A stretch of DNA of 64,000 bases from Roseateles depolymerans (lineage in GTDB: Bacteria > Pseudomonadota > Gammaproteobacteria > Burkholderiales > Burkholderiaceae_C), in contig NZ_QUMT01000003.1 of assembly GCF_003387155.1 (NCBI RefSeq), positions 956,233 to 1,020,232 on the forward strand, in the 5' to 3' direction. A program made the translations under genes and the position numbers. Below, one piece after another: positions 1-8,348 of the stretch; within the stretch, counting starts at the first letter, position 1, and each line of letters begins with the position of its first letter. The notes under the pieces were generated by a model. That model was not told the origin of the DNA and made no database searches. It saw only the letters and a list, made by a program, of their open reading frames with translations.

Positions 1-147
1 GGTGATGGCGCCCAGGCCGTAAGCCTCATGGGTGTGCGGCTCGAAGCTGTGACGCAGGATGTGAGCACGGTAGAGCTCCACCCCGTCCCGATGGGCGGGG
101 CGGCGGTAGTGGGCGTGATCCTCGGCATGCTCGAACACGGGCGGCAT
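1..147 (-). CDS. AraC-family regulator, N-terminal part only
   Basis: The first 49 codons of a gene that runs off the left edge. The translation starts MPPVFEHAEDHAHY and contains the HSFEPHTHEAYGLG stretch, which matches the cupin-type AraC_binding sensor domain (PF02311), where histidines and the HEAYGLG-like strand are conserved. The DNA-binding half would lie outside the window. It would act as a cytoplasmic one-component transcription regulator. The ligand is unknown. The next gene, on the same strand, is also an AraC regulator but of a different subfamily, so this is not a duplicate. Confidence 0.7.
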   Translation of the reverse strand, partial: MPPVFEHAEDHAHYRRPAHRDGVELYRAHILRHSFEPHTHEAYGLGAIT

Positions 148-209
148 GGCCGTAGTGTAGGGACCTGCCGCAGGGAACGACCGCAGAGAATGGCCGTTGC
201 GATTGGCCG

Positions 210-1238
210 CTACAGCATCCCCGGGGTCATGCCGGTCCAGCGACGGAAGGACCGCCGGAAGTTGCTCTTGTCGTGGAACCCCAGGGAGCGGGCCACGCTG
301 TCGGCCCGCTGCCCGTGCTCGGTCATCAGGTACAGCGCCGCCTGGGCCCGGACCTGATCCAGCTGGGCCTGATAGTGCGTGCCCAGTTGCGCGAGCTGCC
401 GCTTCAGGGTCGCGGGGCTCACCCCGAAACGGCGCGCACAAGCCTCCAGCGTCGGCGGCTCGCCGAGTGCGGCCAGCAGGCAGTCGTCCAGCGCCGCCAG
501 TTGCCCGCGCCACAAGGCTTGCGGATCGGCCCCCTGGGCCAGCGCATTGGAGGCCATGGCGGAAGGACGGGCCGCCGCCGGCCAGGGCACCAGCGCCTCG
601 GACTTGGACAGCCGCATCGCATCCGCCTGGCAGCCGAATTGCAGATCGGTGCCCAGATGGGCCGCATGCTGGGACAACTCCCGCGGGCGAGTACGGTTGA
701 AGCTGAACCGCCACGGCAGCGGACGACCGCCCAGCCAACGGGCCATGGCGGTGACGGCGGTCATCTGCATGTCCACCAGCAGCGGCTGCAAGGGCGCGGG
801 GGCACCACAGGCCGGCGTCCAGACCAGCAGCAGGTCGTCCTGGGTTTCCAGCAGGCGGGGCGTGAGCAGCGGCGACAGACGCGCTGCATACGCGCACAGC
901 AGCTGCAGCGCCTGTCGCAGATCGGTGGCCTGCTGCAGTGCCTGGCTGGCCAGGCCGTAGTGCCCGGGCAGGCTGAGCTGCCCCAGCACAAAACCCACAT
1001 CGCGCGCTTCCCGGTGCAGGGCGGCCAGCAGGCTCAGCAGTTGGCGCGGCGACAGCAGTTGTCCGGGCGACAGACCCAGCGGCGTCAACCAGTCCTGTGG
1101 GCCCAGCCCGCGGCTGTGCGCAAACTCCGCGAGCAGCGCGCCCTGGTAGGCCCAGGGAATGAAGGCGGTGTCGGCGCCGTAATGCGGCGGCTGGCCGGCC
1201 GGCAGGCTGCGGCGCAACTGGGCCAGCGCCTCGCTCAC
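210..1238 (-). CDS. AraC-family transcriptional regulator (OruR/arabinose-binding-like N-terminus)
   Basis: A 342-aa regulator. The first about 200 residues resemble the AraC_binding_2/Arabinose_bd type sensor (GLSPGQLLSPRQLLSLL, then LGQLSLPGHYGLASQAL). The C-terminus carries an AraC helix-turn-helix with the usual signature near the end (ARSLGFHDKSNFRRSFRRWTG). I start it at the GTG at 1238 because this codon overlaps the TGA of the upstream gene (GTGA), which implies translational coupling. The longer open frame back to 2234 is only the shadow of that upstream gene. The two genes form an operon with the degenerate GGDEF membrane protein. Target genes are unknown. Confidence 0.85.
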   Translation of the reverse strand: MSEALAQLRRSLPAGQPPHYGADTAFIPWAYQGALLAEFAHSRGLGPQDWLTPLGLSPGQLLSPRQLLSLLAALHREARDVGFVLGQLSLPGHYGLASQALQQATDLRQALQLLCAYAARLSPLLTPRLLETQDDLLLVWTPACGAPAPLQPLLVDMQMTAVTAMARWLGGRPLPWRFSFNRTRPRELSQHAAHLGTDLQFGCQADAMRLSKSEALVPWPAAARPSAMASNALAQGADPQALWRGQLAALDDCLLAALGEPPTLEACARRFGVSPATLKRQLAQLGTHYQAQLDQVRAQAALYLMTEHGQRADSVARSLGFHDKSNFRRSFRRWTGMTPGML

Positions 1239-2128
1239 TGCAGTTGCTCCACCAGGCGCAGCAATTGCGCTTCGGCGTCCAGCACCGGGTCCAGCATCGT
1301 CTGCGCCATGCGGGCTTGCAGACGCGCCCGGGTGCGGCCGTCGGCGCAGGGGTGGACATGCGTATTCATCGTCGCCAGCAGGTCCTGCGGCAGCGTCCGG
1401 TCGGCATGCGGCAGCAGCGCCACGAAGCGGTCGGCCGCATACCGGCACAGCAGATCGCCCGGCCGCATCTGCAGCAGCAGCAGCGCACCGGTGCTCTGCA
1501 GGAGGCGGTCTGCTTCGGCCAATCCATGCTGGCGGGACAAGACGGCCAGGTCGGTCCAGCCCAGCATCACCAGCAGCGCGGGCTCGCCGCGATGCTGCTG
1601 CTGGCGCAACTGGTCCAGCAGATAGGCGCCGTCGCCCAGTTGCGTCAGGCGGTCGATCTGCGCGTGTTCCCGATACCCCCGTTCGCGCCCGCTGCGCAGC
1701 GCATTGAGCGCCAACTGCTCCTGACGCCACAGGTGCAGGCCCCAGGTCAGCCCGATCATGCCGATCAGCTGGAAGCCGGACTCCATGCCCAGCAGCAGGG
1801 TGTAGTCCCGCGGCAGCTTCCAGAATTCGTCCATCAGGTCGGCCCAGCCGCCCATCAGCATGCCCGAAAGACCCAGGCACAACCAGGTGGTCACGCGTCC
1901 CCCGGGGCGGCTCGCCCGCAGTTGCACCAGCCACAGGGACAGCATGCCCACCACCAGCGACTCGCTGAGAATGTCGATCCAGCGCCAGGCGGTCACCGGC
2001 TTGGCCACGGCCCAGTGGGCGAAGAGCCAGGTGATGCCGCACATCATCAGCATCAGCGCATGACCGAAATGACGCGAACCGGCCACCGGGGCCAGCACCA
2101 GCGGCGGGCGCGGCAGGACAAGTTTCAT
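1235..2128 (-). CDS. Membrane protein with degenerate GGDEF domain
   Basis: About 297 aa. The N-terminal half has several hydrophobic segments (for example LMLMMCGITWLFAHWAVA and LVVGMLSLWLVQL), suggesting five or six membrane spans. The C-terminal half has the diguanylate-cyclase-like opening DRLTQLGDGAYLL and then a GGDEF-like strand, but the signature reads YAADRF instead of GG(D/E)EF, so cyclase activity is unlikely. It may sense something at the membrane or bind nucleotide without turnover. The ATG at 2128 (MKLVLPRP) is preferred; an in-frame ATG at 2164 adds 12 unremarkable residues and neither has a clear ribosome site. It is coupled to the AraC gene downstream. Confidence 0.7.
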   Translation of the reverse strand: MKLVLPRPPLVLAPVAGSRHFGHALMLMMCGITWLFAHWAVAKPVTAWRWIDILSESLVVGMLSLWLVQLRASRPGGRVTTWLCLGLSGMLMGGWADLMDEFWKLPRDYTLLLGMESGFQLIGMIGLTWGLHLWRQEQLALNALRSGRERGYREHAQIDRLTQLGDGAYLLDQLRQQQHRGEPALLVMLGWTDLAVLSRQHGLAEADRLLQSTGALLLLQMRPGDLLCRYAADRFVALLPHADRTLPQDLLATMNTHVHPCADGRTRARLQARMAQTMLDPVLDAEAQLLRLVEQLQ

Positions 2129-2316
2129 GGCGCGCGATGCTAGGGAGGGTTTGTGACAGTTCATGGCGCCGCGACGGCGGGGGGTGCAAACAGCTCACGG
2201 CGGTGGGCTCGATGCGCTGTACGGCAGCGGGCATGGCGTGGATGCCGCACTGTCATGCAAGCGCCATGCGGGGTTCTCACCATCCGGCCCCATTGCTGAC
2301 TCCCGGACTGCCTTCC

Positions 2317-4911
2317 ATGCGTACACCGCCCCGCCCCACCCTGCTGGCCCTGTGCCTCTCCAGCCTCTGGCTGACGCCGGCCTTGGCTCAATCGACAGCG
2401 CCGGCGCAGGCTGCGCCCTCCCCTGCGGCGGCGGCGTCGGCTGCATCGAAGACTGGCGCGAGTGCGAGTGCGGGTGCGAGTGCGGGTGCGACCGCCAGCC
2501 CCCAGAAGCTCGACACCGTGGTCACCGTCGGCCAAGCGGCCGCGCTGCGCTCCGCGCTGGACAAGCAGACCGCCGCCGCCGGCATCGTGAACGTGGTGCA
2601 CGCCGACGGCATCGGCCAACTGCCGGACAACAATGCCGCCGAGGCACTGGCCCGTCTGCCGGGCGTGTCGGTGGAGCGGGACCAGGGCGAAGGTCGATTC
2701 ATCCGCGTGCGCGGCCTGGGGCCGGACTACAACATGGTCACCATCAACGGCGCCGTGGCTCCGGCGTCGCAGTCCGACCGTCGCGCGCCCGGCCTGGACC
2801 TGGTGCCGGCCGGCCTGATCCGCTCGCTGGAAGTGGACAAGACGCTCATGCCCGAACAGGACGCCAACTCCCTGGGCGGTACCGTCACCGTGCGCACGCT
2901 CAGTGCGTTCGACCAGCCGGGGCGGCTGTTCACCCTGGAGGCCGGCGTCAACCACGATGCCAACGCCAGCCAGACGCGCCCGCGCGGCTCGGTGGCCTTT
3001 GCCGACCGCTTTGCCGGCGGCACGCTGGGCCTGGCCGTGGCCCTGTCCGCGGATCAACGCCGCTTCGCCAGTGACAACGTCGAGACCGGCGGCGATTGGT
3101 CCGACGGCAAGCTGGGCAGCTTCGAGCTGCGTCGCTACGAGATCACCCGCGAGCGTCTGGGCGCTGCCCTCAACCTGGATTACCGCCCGGATGCCAACCG
3201 CAGCTTCTACCTGCGCAGTTTCAGCAGCCGCTTCAACGACGAGGAAAACCGCCAGTCGATGAAGGTCGCCTTCAACAGCCCCCAGGCGCCGAGCGAGGTG
3301 GGCGCCGGCACTGTCAGCCGCGGGGTGAAGCAGCGCCGTGAGATCAACAAGTCCTCGGCCGTGGTGCTGGGCACCGAGTGGACGCAGGACGTGTGGAAGG
3401 CCTGGGCCGAAGTGGGCGCCGGCCGTGCCAGCGAGGACAAACCCGACACGCTCAGTTCCTCCGCCTTCACCGCCGACTTCACCGGCCTGGGCTACACCAG
3501 CACCGAACGTCCGATGCCCACCGTGGTCAGCGGGCTGAACGATGCCGGCAAGTACAGCTTCAACAAGGCCAAGATGGAGCAGAGCCACGCCACCGACCGC
3601 GTGCGCCATGCCAAGGTCGATCTGCAGCGTGAGTTCGATGTGGCGGGCTGGGACCTGGACCTGAAGACCGGCCTCAAGGCCACCCGGCGTGACAAGGACA
3701 ACGCCCAGGAAGTGTTCGCCCCCACCGCCAAGCTGCTCAAGAAGGCGCCCTACAACCGGACCTCGGCCCAGTTGAAGATGGGCAATTTCCTCACCGGTGA
3801 GGCGGTGGACTTTCCGTGGACCGATTTCGGCCCCGGCATCGATCCGGGCGCGGTGCGCGGCCTCTATGCGGCTTCGCTGAAGGACTTCCGCGATCCGGTG
3901 GATTCCGAAGTCAACGACTACGCCATGCGCGAGCGCACCGACGCCGGATACCTGCAGGCCAAGCTGGAACAGGGTGGCACGCAGTGGATCGCTGGCGTGC
4001 GCGGCGAGCGGGTGCGTTTCGAGGCGGACGGCAAGTCGTCGGTCGATGACAAGATCGCCCCCACCGCCACCCGCAACAGCACCCACCGCTGGCTGCCGGC
4101 GCTGTTGCTGCGCCAGCAACTGGGCGCCGAGACGGTGCTGCGTGCCGCCGTCACCCATACGATGGTGCGTCCGTCGTTCGACCAGCTCAGCCCCGGTCTC
4201 ACGGTGGATGGCGACGAAGCCACGCTGGGCAATCCGCAGCTCCAGCCGCTGCGCTCCCGCAACCTGGACCTGGGCGTGGAGCGCCGACTCGGCAGAGACG
4301 GCGCGGTGTCGGCCTACGTGTTCCACAAGCAGATCCGGAATTTCGCCTTCCAGACCGACATCGCCGGCACGCCGGGATGGGAAGGCTTCAGCCATGTCGA
4401 GACTTATGCCAATGGCGGCGCGGCCTCGGTGCGGGGGCTGGAACTGTCGTGGAGCCAGGCGCTGACCACGCTGCCTGCGCCGTGGAACGGGCTGGTGCTG
4501 GGCGCCAACGGCAGCTTCGTGCGCTCGCGGGCCAGCATCGGGGCGTATGACGGCGGCGTGTACACCACACGTCGGATCACCCTGCCGAGCCAGTCGGACC
4601 GCAGCATCAACCTGAGCCTGGGCTGGGAATCGCCGGCCTTCGCCGCGCGGCTGGCGCTGAACCACAAGTCGCCGTATCTGCTGGAGGTGGGCGATGTGCT
4701 GGATGCGGCGCAGGACCGCCGTGTGGATACGCAGAACCAGCTGGATGCGTCGATGCGCATCCGTCTGGTCAAGGGTGTGGACCTGAATCTGGAAGCGCTC
4801 AATCTGAGCAACGAGCGCTACTACGTCTACCAGGGCGACAAGGCCCACAACGTGCAGTACGAGCGCTACGGTCGTGCCTACAAGGTCAGCGTGAAGCTGG
4901 CGATGTTCTGA
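2317..4911 (+). CDS. TonB-dependent outer-membrane receptor (phytase-linked)
   Basis: An 864-aa receptor. The start is set by a clear signal peptide beginning MRTPPRPTLLALCLSS and ending PALAQ; the 60 upstream in-frame codons look non-coding. An Ala/Ser/Gly-rich stretch with a 6-bp DNA repeat follows, then a TonB-box-like DTVVTV, a plug domain (LPDNNAAEALARLPGVSVER, FIRVRGLGPDYNMVTINGA) and a long beta-barrel ending in aromatic MF. The plug wording fits the Xanthomonas/Caulobacter-type receptor family (TIGR01782). The phytase gene starts 11 bp downstream with its own ribosome site, so the pair is probably one operon. The receptor may import phytate or its breakdown product. The substrate is inferred from the neighbour only. 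Confidence 0.9.
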   Translation: MRTPPRPTLLALCLSSLWLTPALAQSTAPAQAAPSPAAAASAASKTGASASAGASAGATASPQKLDTVVTVGQAAALRSALDKQTAAAGIVNVVHADGIGQLPDNNAAEALARLPGVSVERDQGEGRFIRVRGLGPDYNMVTINGAVAPASQSDRRAPGLDLVPAGLIRSLEVDKTLMPEQDANSLGGTVTVRTLSAFDQPGRLFTLEAGVNHDANASQTRPRGSVAFADRFAGGTLGLAVALSADQRRFASDNVETGGDWSDGKLGSFELRRYEITRERLGAALNLDYRPDANRSFYLRSFSSRFNDEENRQSMKVAFNSPQAPSEVGAGTVSRGVKQRREINKSSAVVLGTEWTQDVWKAWAEVGAGRASEDKPDTLSSSAFTADFTGLGYTSTERPMPTVVSGLNDAGKYSFNKAKMEQSHATDRVRHAKVDLQREFDVAGWDLDLKTGLKATRRDKDNAQEVFAPTAKLLKKAPYNRTSAQLKMGNFLTGEAVDFPWTDFGPGIDPGAVRGLYAASLKDFRDPVDSEVNDYAMRERTDAGYLQAKLEQGGTQWIAGVRGERVRFEADGKSSVDDKIAPTATRNSTHRWLPALLLRQQLGAETVLRAAVTHTMVRPSFDQLSPGLTVDGDEATLGNPQLQPLRSRNLDLGVERRLGRDGAVSAYVFHKQIRNFAFQTDIAGTPGWEGFSHVETYANGGAASVRGLELSWSQALTTLPAPWNGLVLGANGSFVRSRASIGAYDGGVYTTRRITLPSQSDRSINLSLGWESPAFAARLALNHKSPYLLEVGDVLDAAQDRRVDTQNQLDASMRIRLVKGVDLNLEALNLSNERYYVYQGDKAHNVQYERYGRAYKVSVKLAMF

Positions 4912-4922
4912 AGGAGCCGCCC

Positions 4923-6731
4923 TTGAGCAGGATCACCAAAGTGGGACCTCGGGCAACGGGCCGCAGCTGGGTCGCGTCCGCCGCGCTGGCGGCTTGCCTG
5001 ATGCCATGGACGGCGCAGGCTGCTACAGCGATGCAGGGAGATGGACAGCCGCAAACGCCTTCGCTCGCGAATTCGCAGTCGCAGTCGCAGTCTCGGTCGC
5101 AGTCGCAGTCGCAGTCAGAGCGCCAGTTGCAAACGCCGTTGCAGGCACAGACGCTGGAGCTGGCCAAGTCCGGCCTGCGTCTGCTCGACGCGCAGGGTCA
5201 CGTGCAGGCCGAGCTGCCGATGCGGGCCAAGCGCTGGGACCAGCGCCGCCTGCCTGACGGGCGTACCGTGGCCCTGGTGCAGGACGCGGACAGCGGCGCC
5301 CTGCGGCTGATCGAGGCGCGGCGCGGCCAGCTGGAGGAGCGTCGTCGCTGGGACGGACCCGCCTTCAATCTGGAGGCGCTGTGCCTCTACCTGCCCCCCG
5401 CGCAGCCGCTGCTGCAGGCCTTTGTGCTGGGCGATGACGGTATTGGGGAGCAGTGGCTGGTCGACGAGCAGGGCTTCCCTGACACGTCTGGCACGTCTGG
5501 CACGTCTGGCATGTCCGGTGCGTCTGGTACGTCCGGTGCGTCTGGCGCGGCCCGGTCGCCGGTGATGCGGCGCGTCGCCAGCGTGCCCGATGCCAAGGGC
5601 TGCGCCGTGCGGGATGAGGAAAACCGGCTCTACGTCGCCGAGGCCGGTGTGGGCCTGTGGGCCCAGAGCGCCGATGCCGAGCGGCATGAACGGCGACTGG
5701 TGGCGCCCGGGCTGGCCCCGGCGGACCTGCCGCTGTGGATGTCCGCCCATGCCGCCGAGCGCCCGGCCGCCATCCCGGTCGTGCAGCCCAGCGCCCAGAC
5801 CGTACCCGTGCGCGGCAGCGGCGATGCGGCAGACGACCCGGCCATCTGGGTACATCCGCGCAAGCCGTCGGCCAGTCGCATCCTCGGCACCGACAAGAAG
5901 CTGGGCCTGGGCGTGTATGACCTGCAAGGCCGCGAGACGCAGTTCCTGCCGGTCGGGCGGGTGAACAACGTCGATCTGCGACAGGGTCTTCGTTATGGCA
6001 AGGCCACCTGGGACCTGGCGGTCGCCTCCCAGCGGGACCGCAAGACGGTGGTCGTGTTCCAGATCGATGGCGCCGGGCACCTCACCGCGGCCGCTGAGCT
6101 GCCCACCGGGCTGGACGAGGTCTACGGCATCTGCAGCGGCCGTAATCCTGACGGTGGGCTGGATATCTTCGTCAACGACAAGGATGGACGGGTGCAACAG
6201 CTGCGCTTGCAGCGGCAGGGCAGCCACTGGACCGGTCAGCCGGTGGCGCAGTTCCGGCTGGAGACGCAGCCGGAAGGCTGTGTGGTGGACGAGGCCGGAC
6301 AGCAGCTGTTCATCGGCGAGGAGAAACGTGGGCTCTGGCGCATTGCGCTGGAGTCGGACGGCCGCATGGGCGCGGCGCAGCTGATCCTGCCGGTCGGGGA
6401 CATCCTGACCGCGGATGTGGAGGGCATGGCCGTGCACCGCAGCGCCAAGGGCGCGTGGCTGGTGGTGTCGGCGCAAGGGAGCGACAGCTTCGTCGTGCTG
6501 GACGCGCAGCCGCCGCATGCCGTTCGAGGCCGGTTCCGGGTGGGGCTCAATGCGGCGCTGGGCATCGACGCCGTGTCTGAAACCGATGGGCTGGATGTGA
6601 CGGCGGCCAACCTGGGCGGTCCCTATGGAGAGGGGCTGCTGGTGGTGCAGGACGGCCACAAGCGCTGGCCGCTGGGGCGTCAGAACTTCAAGCTGGTGCC
6701 GTGGACGGAGGTGCTGCGGGTGATGCCCTGA
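4923..6731 (+). CDS. Beta-propeller phytase, two-domain (3-phytase)
   Basis: A 602-aa secreted enzyme that should release phosphate from phytate outside the cytoplasm. The TTG start is supported by AAGGAG six bases upstream. A signal peptide (ending TAQAAT) leads to a Gln/Ser repeat. Residues about 295-602 are a full BPP domain (PF02333), with DAADDPAIWVHP, RILGTDKKLGLGVYDL, VNNVDLR, YGICSGRN and LFIGEEKRGLWRI. Residues about 75-270 look like an incomplete, diverged propeller (LYVAEAGVGLW mirrors the second domain), interrupted by a Thr/Ser/Gly repeat. Two-domain BPP phytases are known in Bacillus and marine bacteria. It is paired with the TonB receptor upstream. Confidence 0.9.
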   Translation: MSRITKVGPRATGRSWVASAALAACLMPWTAQAATAMQGDGQPQTPSLANSQSQSQSRSQSQSQSERQLQTPLQAQTLELAKSGLRLLDAQGHVQAELPMRAKRWDQRRLPDGRTVALVQDADSGALRLIEARRGQLEERRRWDGPAFNLEALCLYLPPAQPLLQAFVLGDDGIGEQWLVDEQGFPDTSGTSGTSGMSGASGTSGASGAARSPVMRRVASVPDAKGCAVRDEENRLYVAEAGVGLWAQSADAERHERRLVAPGLAPADLPLWMSAHAAERPAAIPVVQPSAQTVPVRGSGDAADDPAIWVHPRKPSASRILGTDKKLGLGVYDLQGRETQFLPVGRVNNVDLRQGLRYGKATWDLAVASQRDRKTVVVFQIDGAGHLTAAAELPTGLDEVYGICSGRNPDGGLDIFVNDKDGRVQQLRLQRQGSHWTGQPVAQFRLETQPEGCVVDEAGQQLFIGEEKRGLWRIALESDGRMGAAQLILPVGDILTADVEGMAVHRSAKGAWLVVSAQGSDSFVVLDAQPPHAVRGRFRVGLNAALGIDAVSETDGLDVTAANLGGPYGEGLLVVQDGHKRWPLGRQNFKLVPWTEVLRVMP

Positions 6732-6842
6732 GCGGGGCGCAGCCACGCACGCTCTGAAGCCAGGCGGATCGACTCGCGGCGATGCCGTGAACGCGGCAGC
6801 AGCCGGCGTGGGTCGCCCGCTCCTGCCGCGTGAGCCGATTGC

Positions 6843-7388
6843 TCAGGCGGCGCGGGCGCGCAGGTTGTCCCGCGCCATCTGGGCGAGTTCAGCGCCCCGT
6901 GTACTGCCGTCCGGAAATGCGGAAGCGCCGATTTGCAGCCGCACATGCATCAGCTGACCGTCTCCCACGCCGTAGGAGCCGCCCAGCGCCTGATGCAGCC
7001 GGTGTCGGACGATCTCGGATTCCGGCGCGCCCGCATCGATCAGCAGCACGGCAAAGCCGTTATCGCCGACCTGCACCACCGCATCGGTGCCGCGCACCCG
7101 GCTGCGCAAACGGCGGCCCACCGCTGTCATGAGACTGGCCTGCTCCTGAGGCGGCACCAGCGCCTGGGCGGCCTCCACCGCCTCGGCCTCCAGCCACATC
7201 ACCGCCAGCTTGGCGCCATAGCGCCGGCACTGCGTCAGTTGCCGGGTGATCATCAGTCCAAATTCACCAATGGAATCCACCCGCGGAATGGTCAGTGCGG
7301 GCACGTGACGCACCGGCTTGACCGGCGCCGCCTCCACAGGGCGGTCCTCTGCCGGGCAGGCTGCAGCGCTTGAATGGGAAGAACTCAT
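6843..7388 (-). CDS. Degenerate GGDEF-domain protein
   Basis: A 181-aa soluble protein. The start at 7388 (MSSSHSSAAAC) is chosen because GGAG lies about eight bases upstream. After a short Ala/Pro-rich leader the rest follows the GGDEF fold: VDSIGEFGLMITRQL, AVMWLEAEAVEAA, LRSRVRGTDAVVQVGDNGFAVLL, IGASAFP. The signature position reads VGDNGF, not GG(D/E)EF, and the usual metal-binding acid at the start of the domain is not evident, so it is probably not an active cyclase. It is convergent with the phytase gene and divergent from the sigma factor gene. Role unknown. Confidence 0.65.
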   Translation of the reverse strand: MSSSHSSAAACPAEDRPVEAAPVKPVRHVPALTIPRVDSIGEFGLMITRQLTQCRRYGAKLAVMWLEAEAVEAAQALVPPQEQASLMTAVGRRLRSRVRGTDAVVQVGDNGFAVLLIDAGAPESEIVRHRLHQALGGSYGVGDGQLMHVRLQIGASAFPDGSTRGAELAQMARDNLRARAA

Positions 7389-7545
7389 CTGAACGACTCC
7401 GGACCGGGACTGCCACGTCCTTGTGCGCAGCTCCCTCTTTGCCGCGCGCAAGGTGAGGGCACGACCTGCCTATAGCAGCCCGTGTCATCCGGCCTCCCTT
7501 GCCACATCTCAAAGTCGTGCCCTCCTTTATCAAAACGGGCTATCG

Positions 7546-7563
7546 GGATGTCACCCGACATCC
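7546..7563. promoter_or_regulatory. Inverted repeat in divergent intergenic region
   Basis: GGATGTC-accc-GACATCC, a perfect 7-bp inverted repeat in the 292-bp space between the degenerate GGDEF gene (minus) and the ECF sigma gene (plus). It has no T-run, so it looks more like an operator or short hairpin than a terminator. No binding protein can be assigned. Confidence 0.35.
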
Positions 7564-7617
7564 GCAGACCACAATTTGCTCAGTGAAAACCCTTGGTTGG
7601 GGGTCAGATTGTGCGCT

Positions 7618-7648
7618 TTGACAGCGAACGGGACCGGTCACATGTAAC
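7618..7648 (+). promoter_or_regulatory. Possible promoter of the sigma factor gene
   Basis: A consensus -35 (TTGACA, 7618-7623) is followed after 19 bp by TGTAAC (7643-7648), a 4/6 match to the -10 box. The spacing is long, so this is a weak call. It lies 33 bp upstream of the chosen ATG. Confidence 0.3.
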
Positions 7649-7680
7649 AGATTCATACAGTGCCGGTAGAGTCCGGGCCC

Positions 7681-8235
7681 ATGACGGAGATCACCCAATT
7701 GCTGCAAGCGGCCAGCCAAGGCGACCGAAAGGCCGCCGACCTGGTCGTGTCCCAGCTCTATGGGGAGTTGCAGCGGCTGGCGCGGCAGCGGATGCGGCTG
7801 TCCGGCAGCGTGACGCTGCTGGACACCACGGCGCTGGTGCATGAAGCGTGGCTGCGGCTGGCGGGGGCGCAGGCCAAGAGCTTTCCGGACCGGCGCCATT
7901 TCCTGGCGTATGCAGCGCGGGTGATGCGCAATGTCGTGATCGACGTGGTGCGCGCACGACGTGCGGAGCGACGGGGCGGCGACCAGCTGGAACTGACGCT
8001 CAATACGGCGGTCATTGAAATGGGGCCGCAATCGGACGACAGCATTCTGCGCATTCATGAAGCGCTGGATGAACTCGCAGAGGTGGAACCCCGGCTGGCC
8101 CAAGTGGTGGAGATGCGCTACTTTGGCGGCTTGCTGGAACAGGAAATCGCCGAGGCATTGGGCGTGACGGAACGCACGGTGCAGCGCGATTGGCAGAAGG
8201 CAAGGCTGTTTCTTTCCATCAGCCTGAAAGATTGA
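7681..8235 (+). CDS. ECF sigma factor, ECF43-like (Sigma70_ECF)
   Basis: A 184-aa sigma factor of the PF07638 type. Region 2 covers the N-terminal half (LLQAASQGDRKAADLVV, TALVHEAWLRL, RHFLAYAARVMRNVVIDVVR) and region 4 the C-terminus (MRYFGGLLEQEIAEALGVTERTVQRDW). The start is the second in-frame ATG, the usual MTEITQLL start for this group. Sigma factors of this group sit next to Ser/Thr kinases, and in Vibrio parahaemolyticus the ECF43 member EcfP works only after phosphorylation by the kinase PknT. Here the kinase gene starts 113 bp downstream. No anti-sigma gene is visible. Direct phosphorylation here is inference. Confidence 0.9.
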   Translation: MTEITQLLQAASQGDRKAADLVVSQLYGELQRLARQRMRLSGSVTLLDTTALVHEAWLRLAGAQAKSFPDRRHFLAYAARVMRNVVIDVVRARRAERRGGDQLELTLNTAVIEMGPQSDDSILRIHEALDELAEVEPRLAQVVEMRYFGGLLEQEIAEALGVTERTVQRDWQKARLFLSISLKD

Positions 8236-8348
8236 GGCTTGCACACTGACGGCATTGCCCAATACAAAAGAAAAGAGGCCCGCGAGAGGCCAATGCACAT
8301 GCGGGAGGCGTCTGAGGAGGCGCCCGATAAGAATCAATCGAGACGCCC

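Noticed and set aside
210-2234. A single 674-codon open frame that looks like one long regulator
   Set aside because: Its first half is Ala/Arg/Pro-rich shadow of the membrane protein in another frame. The real AraC gene begins at the GTG overlapping that gene's stop.
2161-4848. Long minus-strand open frame opposite the TonB receptor
   Set aside because: Rich in His, Arg, Gln and Ala without domains; it is the antisense of a well-supported receptor gene.
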